Part shown: positions 14,586 to 18,665 of the stretch, in pieces
How positions within the stretch are numbered: the stretch's first letter is position 1
How the letters are laid out: every line of letters begins with the position of its first letter
DNA from: Actinomycetes bacterium
GTDB taxonomy: Bacteria; Actinomycetota; Actinomycetes; Mycobacteriales; Mycobacteriaceae
DNA: 18,665 nucleotides
Reading direction: 5' to 3'
Assembly: GCA_023388385.1 (NCBI GenBank)
Contig: JAEWGK010000191.1
Coordinates: forward strand, 1-18,665
Position numbers and translations under genes: made by a program
Notes under the pieces: model-generated
What the model saw: the letters and a program-made list of their open reading frames with translations, nothing else
The model's database searches: none
What the model was told of the DNA's origin: nothing

Positions 14586-14673
14586 GGAGGATTCGCCTAG
14601 CGGCCTATGGCGCTCGCCTGGAACGCGAGTTGGGAGCAATCCCTCAGGGGTTCAAATCCCCTATCCTCCGCCA
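14586..14673 (+). tRNA. tRNA-Ser(GGA), CCA encoded
   Basis: A class II tRNA. Acceptor GGAGGAT/ATCCTCC with discriminator G (14670) followed by an encoded CCA (14671-14673). Anticodon stem CTCGC/GCGAG with loop CTGGAAC gives anticodon GGA, reading UCC and UCU. Long variable arm with GGGA/TCCC pairing. T arm AGGGG-TTCAAAT-CCCCT. I recall serine tRNA genes next to the SRP RNA in mycobacteria, so its position is conserved. Confidence 0.96.
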
Positions 14674-14676
14674 TCG

Positions 14677-14710
14677 GGACGACCCCCGGCCTTTCGGCCG
14701 GGGGTCGTCC
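14677..14710 (+). terminator. Terminator hairpin after tRNA-Ser(GGA)
   Basis: A 15-bp perfect stem, GGACGACCCCCGGCC (14677-14691) / GGCCGGGGGTCGTCC (14696-14710), with tetraloop TTTC. It begins 3 nt after the CCA. There is no T-tract. Confidence 0.75.
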
Positions 14711-14760
14711 GCATGTCCGGCGTCCCCCGTCGGGGACGCCCGGACCGCCGGCGGCGGTGT

Positions 14761-14791
14761 TTGACATCGATCCGGGCGGGGGCGGTATGGT
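14761..14791 (+). promoter_or_regulatory. Promoter of the SRP RNA gene
   Basis: A perfect -35 TTGACA (14761-14766) and -10 TATGGT (14786-14791), 19 nt apart. The -10 ends 6 nt before the first paired base of the SRP RNA. This is the only consensus -35 that I see in the window, as expected for a highly expressed stable RNA. Confidence 0.75.
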
Positions 14792-14797
14792 GATGTC

Positions 14798-14890
14798 GGA
14801 TCCCACGCGGCGTGTACCTCGTGAACTCCCCCAGGGCAGGAATGCAGCAAGGGTAAGCGGGCTCTGACGGGTGCGTGGGGTCCCCTTTTT
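14798..14890 (+). ncRNA. ffs: Small signal recognition particle RNA (4.5S type)
   Basis: The SRP RNA apical domain is recognisable: GTGAACTCCCCCAGG, GGCAGGAATGCAGCAAGGGT (tetraloop GGAA and the asymmetric-loop AGCA) and GCTCTGACGGGTG. The closing stem GGATCCCACGC (14798-14808) pairs with GCGTGGGGTCC (14873-14883) with one G-T wobble. A T5 run (14886-14890) follows, so the final stem doubles as the terminator. It binds Ffh to target membrane proteins. The short form without an Alu domain is usual in actinobacteria. The 3' end is approximate. Confidence 0.93.
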
Positions 14891-15002
14891 GCGTTCGGGG
14901 GAGAGGCCCGGGATGCGCCCGGGGGCGGGGAGGCCCGGGGCGTCGTCACGCGACCACCCGCGGCGGTGTGCCGCGGTATCGCGGACGGCGGGTGGGCTGC
15001 AT

Positions 15003-15108
15003 TATCCTGCAATGGACCGCGCCCCGGGCGAACCCCGTTTCGGAGCAGCGCGCGACCGGCCGCGGCCCGCATGCGGCCGGCGGTCCGACGACATCGACAC
15101 GGGAAAGG
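15003..15108 (+). promoter_or_regulatory. Promoter -10 and leader of the aminotransferase gene
   Basis: TATCCT (15003-15008) is a good -10 box, putting the start near 15015 and giving a leader of about 100 nt. GGGAAAGG (15101-15108) is the ribosome binding site, 5 nt before the ATG. An in-frame ATG at 15012 is only 3 nt after the -10 and so would not be inside the transcript. Confidence 0.5.
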
Positions 15109-15113
15109 CCGAC

Positions 15114-16385
15114 ATGAAGCTGGACGAATACGACGCCCGCGAGCTCGCCGAGGCGAGGGAGAGGTTCGCCGCTCAGTACGAGGAGCTGAAGGCCCGCGGC
15201 CTGAAGCTGGACCTCACCCGCGGCAAGCCGTCGGCGGAGCAGCTGGACTTCGCCAACCCGGTGCTGGGCCTGCCCGCCCCGGACTACCTGTCGGAGTCCG
15301 GCGAGGACGTCCGCAACTACGGCAACCTCAAGGGCATCACGGACATCCGCGTCATCTGGGCGGAGCTGCTCGGCTACCCGGTGGACAACGTCATCGCCGG
15401 CGATGCGTCGTCGCTGAACATGCAGTTCGACCTCATCAGCTGGGCGATGCAGTTCGGCACCCAGGATTCGGAGCGCCCGTGGAAGGACGAGCCGGTCCTC
15501 AAGTGGCTGTGCCCGGTGCCGGGCTACGACCGTCACTTCTCCATCACGGAGCACTTCGGCATCGAGATGATCCCGGTGCCGCTGCTGGAGGACGGCCCCG
15601 ACATGGACGTCGTCGAGCGCCTCGTCGCCTCCGATCCGCAGATCAAGGGCATGTGGAACGTCCCGGTGTTCTCCAACCCGACGGGCGTCACGTACTCCCC
15701 GGAGGTCATCCGCCGCCTGGTGTCCATGGAGACCGCCGCCCCGGACTTCCGCCTGATCTGGGACAACGCCTACATGGTCCACACCCTGACCGACGAGTTC
15801 CCGGCCGTGACCGGTGCCGTCACGCTGGCCGAGGAGGCCGGAAACCCGAACCGCGTGTGGGAGTTCGCCTCCACCTCGAAGATCACGCTGGCCGGCGCGG
15901 GCGTCGCGTTCTTCGCGTCCTCCGCCGCCAACATCGCGGACTACTGCTCCCACGCCCAGATCCGCGGCATCGGCCCGAACAAGGTCAACCAGCTGGCGCA
16001 CGCCGCGTTCTTCGGCGACGCCGACGGCGTCCGCGAGCAGATGCGCCGCCACGCCGGCTCCCTGGCCCCGAAGTTCGCCCGCGTCGTGGAGATCCTCGAC
16101 GGGCGCCTCACCGGGTACGGCGTCGCGGACTGGACCCGCCCGACCGGCGGCTACTTCATCTCCCTGGACGTCATGGACGGCACCGCCCGTCGCGTCATCG
16201 AGCTGGCGAAGGAGGCCGGCATCGCGCTGACCGGCTCCGGCTCCTCCTTCCCGCTGAAGGACGACCCGAACGATCGCAACATCCGCCTCGCCCCGTCCCT
16301 GCCTCCGATCTCCGAGCTGGAGACCGCGATGGACGGCGTCGCCACCTGCGTGCTGCTGGCCGCGGCGGAGAAGCTCGCGGGGTAG
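15114..16385 (+). CDS. aspT: Aspartate aminotransferase, Rv3722c/AspT type
   Basis: A 423-residue PLP enzyme. The N-terminus LDLTRGKPSAEQLDFAN (residues about 32-48) is a hallmark of the actinobacterial group containing M. tuberculosis Rv3722c and C. glutamicum AspT, which convert oxaloacetate plus glutamate to aspartate. PLP-fold landmarks: FSNPTGVTYS, WDNAY, the Schiff-base lysine in STSKITLAGAG, and the substrate-carboxylate Arg in NIRLAPS. This is a fold-type I enzyme distinct from the classical subgroup I-alpha AAT, and it is sometimes misannotated as a MocR-type or aromatic aminotransferase. The ATG is supported by GGGAAAGG. Upstream is the SRP RNA, downstream dnaX, a neighbourhood I recall from mycobacteria (Rv3722c-Rv3721c). 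It should supply aspartate for the whole aspartate family of amino acids. Confidence 0.92.
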   Translation: MKLDEYDARELAEARERFAAQYEELKARGLKLDLTRGKPSAEQLDFANPVLGLPAPDYLSESGEDVRNYGNLKGITDIRVIWAELLGYPVDNVIAGDASSLNMQFDLISWAMQFGTQDSERPWKDEPVLKWLCPVPGYDRHFSITEHFGIEMIPVPLLEDGPDMDVVERLVASDPQIKGMWNVPVFSNPTGVTYSPEVIRRLVSMETAAPDFRLIWDNAYMVHTLTDEFPAVTGAVTLAEEAGNPNRVWEFASTSKITLAGAGVAFFASSAANIADYCSHAQIRGIGPNKVNQLAHAAFFGDADGVREQMRRHAGSLAPKFARVVEILDGRLTGYGVADWTRPTGGYFISLDVMDGTARRVIELAKEAGIALTGSGSSFPLKDDPNDRNIRLAPSLPPISELETAMDGVATCVLLAAAEKLAG

Positions 16386-16424
16386 ACCCGCACCCGGCGC
16401 AGCCACCGCGGCGCGTGCCGCGGG

Positions 16425-16430
16425 TAGCCT
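16425..16430 (+). promoter_or_regulatory. -10 box (TAGCCT) of a leaderless transcript
   Basis: TAGCCT ends 7 nt before the ATG at 16438. The same hexamer serves the genes at 8167 and 9258. No Shine-Dalgarno sequence is present in the gap. Confidence 0.55.
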
Positions 16431-16437
16431 CCGTGGA

Positions 16438-17115
16438 ATGAACCACGCGGAGACGGAGTACTGGATCGGCGGCCTCTTCCCCGGCGAGATGTCGGTGGAG
16501 GAGGTCGCCGTCGTCGTGCCCGCGCGCGGCCGCCACGGCCACGACGTCGAGGGCGAGCCGTTCTCGGTCGGCGGCTTCGCGCTGCCGGGCACGGATCCGG
16601 AGGAGGACGTGTGGTGCTCCCTCGACCTCGGGCGCTTCGACGCGGGCCTGCGCACGCCCGAGGGGGCGGACGTCCGGGTGGAGGTGTTCTTCGCTGGCTT
16701 CGCCGACGAGCCGGTGTCGGACTGCGTCGCCGCCGCCGCGACGATGCTCTCCCTCGCCGCGCCGGGGGAGCTGCCGCCGACACCGGGGACGCTGCTGCCG
16801 GATCTGGTGGAGCTCGCGGTCGGCGATCTGCCGGAGGAGGAGCGGGGGCACACCGTCGCCCACGGTCTGCTGGTCGTGCCGTACCTGTGGCCGCAGGGCA
16901 CGCCGATGGTGACGGAGACGCCGGACGACATCTCCCGCCACGACGGCGAGCCGGAGGGCACGCCGGACCATCGCATTACCACGGTCATCCAGCTGGTCAC
17001 CGTCACGGACGAGGAGGCGACGTTTGCCGCCGAGCACGGCGTCGCCGAGCTGATGCGGCTGCTGGAGGAGCGCGGGGCGGATCTCCGCGACCTGCGGCGC
17101 GCGTCCGTGGTGTAG
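16438..17115 (+). CDS. Conserved hypothetical protein between aspT and dnaX
   Basis: A 225-residue acidic, soluble protein without signal peptide, membrane helix or an obvious catalytic motif. Features seen: an N-terminal EYWIGGLFPGE, a central LLVVPYLWPQG and a C-terminal helix-rich stretch TDEEATFAAEHGVAELMRLLEERGADLRDLRRAS. That C-terminal pattern (hydrophobic strand ending in T-x-E-E, then a helix with EHG and L-L) faintly recalls bacterial suppressor-of-fused (SUFU-like) domains, but I would not annotate it so without a profile search. I recall a gene of unknown function at the same place in C. glutamicum. Leaderless promoter TAGCCT supports the ATG. Codon use looks like its neighbours, so recent acquisition is unlikely. 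Function unknown. Confidence 0.75.
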   Translation: MNHAETEYWIGGLFPGEMSVEEVAVVVPARGRHGHDVEGEPFSVGGFALPGTDPEEDVWCSLDLGRFDAGLRTPEGADVRVEVFFAGFADEPVSDCVAAAATMLSLAAPGELPPTPGTLLPDLVELAVGDLPEEERGHTVAHGLLVVPYLWPQGTPMVTETPDDISRHDGEPEGTPDHRITTVIQLVTVTDEEATFAAEHGVAELMRLLEERGADLRDLRRASVV

Positions 17116-17190
17116 AGGTGCGCGGGGTCGCGCGCCCTGCGTGACGACGCCCCGGGTCCGGCGTGGGGGGTGCGGGCGCGTCCACGGCCG

Positions 17191-17209
17191 CGGCCCCGGG
17201 CGGGGGCCG
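17191..17209 (+). terminator. Weak hairpin between the hypothetical gene and dnaX
   Basis: CGGCCCC (17191-17197) / GGGGCCG (17203-17209), a 7-bp stem with loop GGGCG, 30 nt before dnaX. In sequence this GC-rich such stems arise easily by chance. It could end the upstream transcript. Confidence 0.25.
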
Positions 17210-17226
17210 GGTGTCGGGTGCCCCGG

Positions 17227-17232
17227 TAGGCT
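17227..17232 (+). promoter_or_regulatory. -10 box (TAGGCT) of leaderless dnaX
   Basis: TAGGCT ends 6 nt before the dnaX GTG (17239). It supports GTG as the start, since no Shine-Dalgarno sequence is present. Confidence 0.55.
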
Positions 17233-17238
17233 GGGCGC

Positions 17239-18665
17239 GTGGCTCTGTACAGGAAGTATCGTCCGGCGACGTTCGCCGAGGTGGTGGGGCAGGAGCATGT
17301 CACCGTCCCGCTGTCGAACGCGCTGGCGTCGCGCGGACCGGACGGCAAACCCGACCGCATCAACCACGCGTACCTGTTCTCGGGCCCGCGCGGCTGCGGC
17401 AAGACGTCGTCGGCCCGCATCCTGGCCCGCAGCCTGAACTGCGCGGAGGGGCCGACGCCGACGCCGTGCGGCACGTGCGATTCGTGCCTGGCGCTCGCCC
17501 CCGGCGGCGTGGGGCACCTGGACGTGGTGGAGCTCGACGCGGCGTCGCACAACGGTGTGGAGGACATGCGCGAACTGCGGGACAAGGCGATGTACCCGCC
17601 GACGTCGTCCCGCTACACCATCTTCATCATCGACGAGGCCCACATGGTGACCAACCAGGGCTTCAATGCGCTGCTCAAGGTGGTGGAGGAGCCGCCGGAG
17701 CACCTCATCTTCATCTTCGCCACGACGGAGCCGGAGAAGGTCATCCCGACCATCCGCTCCCGCACGCACCATTACCCGTTCCGCCTGCTCGGCCCGAAGG
17801 ACATGCGCGGTCTGCTGGAGCGGATCGTGGAGCAGGAGGGCGTGGTCGTCGACCCGCAGGTCTACCCGCTGGTCATCTCCGCGGGTGGCGGGTCGCCGCG
17901 CGACTCGCTGTCCATCCTCGATCAGCTCGTGGCCGGCGCCGGCCCGGAGGGCGTGACGTACCAGCTGGCCACGTCGCTGCTGGGCGTCACCGACGAGTCC
18001 CTGCTGGACGAGGCCGTTGAGGCCCTCGCCGGCTTCGACCGCGCCGCGCTGTTCACGTGCGTCGATCGCGTCGTGGACTCCGGCCTGAACCCGCGTCGCT
18101 TCGCGGAGGACCTGCTGGCCCGCGTCCGCGATCTCATGATCCTGTCCTCCGTGCCGAATGCGGTGGACATGGGGCTGGTGGAGGTTCCGGGCGATCGCGC
18201 CGGGGCCCTGGCGGAGCAGGCCCAGGCCATCCCGCCGGGTGCCCTCACGCGCTACGCGGAGGTGCTGCACCGCGGCATCGACGAGATGCGCGGCGCGACG
18301 TCCCAGCGCCTCCTTCTGGAGGTCCTGTGTGCGCGTTTGCTGCTGCCGGGCATCGACGGGAACGTGGAGTCGCTGGTCCAGCGCGTCGAGGCGCTGGAGA
18401 GGGGCCGCTCGGCCCCCGCGCCGTCCCCCGGGCACGTGCGTGACGACGCCCCGGCCGCCGCCCCCGCTGCGTCGCCCGGTCCCGATGCGGGACCGGGTGG
18501 GGCAGCCGATTCCGGCGTCGGCGTCGGCGTCGACGGGGACGGCTCCGGCCCGTCCGCCGAGCCCGGGTCCGGCCGCCGTGCGCTGGAGGAGTACCGGCGC
18601 CGCCGTGCCGCGAAGGCCGGCGAGCAGCAGCCGGAGAGGAAGCAGCCGCCCGCCCAGCCGCAGCC
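17239..18665 (+). CDS. dnaX: DNA polymerase III subunit gamma/tau, 5' part
   Basis: Open from the GTG at 17239 to the window end (475 codons seen, 3' end missing). It is the clamp-loader AAA+ ATPase that loads the beta sliding clamp and organises the replisome. Domain I: RKYRP start, Walker A GPRGCGKT (49-56), zinc module C68, C77, C80, C83, Walker B FIIDEAH (129-135), sensor 1 in ATTEPEKV and the arginine finger in SRT. Domain III follows to about residue 375. A low-complexity Pro/Ala/Gly/Asp linker starts near 390, with a run of Gly-Val and GGCGTC repeats (18514-18531), and continues into a basic EYRRRRAAKAGEQQPE region. No slippery heptamer for gamma/tau frameshifting is visible in the part present. 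The gene is GTG-started and predicted leaderless. Confidence 0.95.
   Translation, partial: MALYRKYRPATFAEVVGQEHVTVPLSNALASRGPDGKPDRINHAYLFSGPRGCGKTSSARILARSLNCAEGPTPTPCGTCDSCLALAPGGVGHLDVVELDAASHNGVEDMRELRDKAMYPPTSSRYTIFIIDEAHMVTNQGFNALLKVVEEPPEHLIFIFATTEPEKVIPTIRSRTHHYPFRLLGPKDMRGLLERIVEQEGVVVDPQVYPLVISAGGGSPRDSLSILDQLVAGAGPEGVTYQLATSLLGVTDESLLDEAVEALAGFDRAALFTCVDRVVDSGLNPRRFAEDLLARVRDLMILSSVPNAVDMGLVEVPGDRAGALAEQAQAIPPGALTRYAEVLHRGIDEMRGATSQRLLLEVLCARLLLPGIDGNVESLVQRVEALERGRSAPAPSPGHVRDDAPAAAPAASPGPDAGPGGAADSGVGVGVDGDGSGPSAEPGSGRRALEEYRRRRAAKAGEQQPERKQPPAQPQ

Noticed and set aside
15012..15014. ATG as an earlier start for the aminotransferase
   Set aside because: It is only 3 nt after the -10 box, so it would lie upstream of the transcript; the extra residues do not fit the family, and 15114 has a good ribosome binding site.
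14946..17585. 879-codon minus-strand frame opposite aspT, the hypothetical gene and dnaX
   Set aside because: Covers three recognised or well-supported genes in antisense and has no recognisable domain.
18514..18531. GGCGTC triplet repeat in dnaX as a frameshift or recombination signal
   Set aside because: It encodes Gly-Val in the disordered linker typical of gamma/tau; no slippery A-rich heptamer or following hairpin is evident.

Overview
The window is high-GC DNA from an actinobacterium, most likely a Corynebacterium or close relative in the Mycobacteriales. Support comes from the GC-rich third codon positions, an MmpL-type RND exporter, TANNNT -10 boxes sitting directly on start codons (leaderless mRNAs), and a gene order I recall from mycobacteria and corynebacteria: tyrA / tadA-partner / tadA / tRNA-Ser, and tRNA-Ser / SRP RNA / aspartate aminotransferase / dnaX. 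I see no insertion sequence, prophage, CRISPR array or conjugation gene. This is mostly core chromosome.

Layout. (1) 25-2660: tyrA (minus) faces away from a small acidic protein gene that overlaps tadA, followed by a CsbD-like stress gene and tRNA-Ser(CGA). (2) 2830-6746: an MmpL transporter overlaps tgt (ATGA). (3) 6743-8167: on the minus strand, a queuosine-precursor transporter (yhhQ), whose stop codon shares a CTAG with that of tgt, and an NAD(P)H-dependent FMN reductase. (4) 8275-11324: gluQ, a flavodoxin-fold gene and AMP nucleosidase, closely packed on the plus strand. (5) 11419-14494: a copper module copZ-copA-csoR with a clear inverted-repeat operator. (6) 14551-14890: tRNA-Ser(GGA), a terminator hairpin and the small SRP RNA. 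(7) 15114-18665: an Rv3722c-type aspartate aminotransferase, a conserved hypothetical, and the 5' part of dnaX, cut by the window end.

How the genes fit together. Several genes act on the tRNA wobble position: TadA (inosine-34), Tgt (7-deazaguanine insertion at G34), YhhQ (import of the deazaguanine precursor) and GluQ (glutamylation of queuosine on tRNA-Asp). There are no queuosine biosynthesis genes here, so tgt-yhhQ-gluQ looks like a salvage set. The Tgt is unusual. Its catalytic aspartates are intact, but the three zinc cysteines are replaced by Thr, Ser and Ser, and the base-recognition loop is divergent.

The other notable signal is transcriptional. Seven protein genes carry a TANNNT box 6-8 nt before the start codon. 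Both tRNA-Ser genes carry a -10 box exactly 7 nt before the mature 5' end, which predicts tRNAs made with essentially no 5' leader. Everything is read from sequence alone; family assignments come from motif recognition, not from a search.
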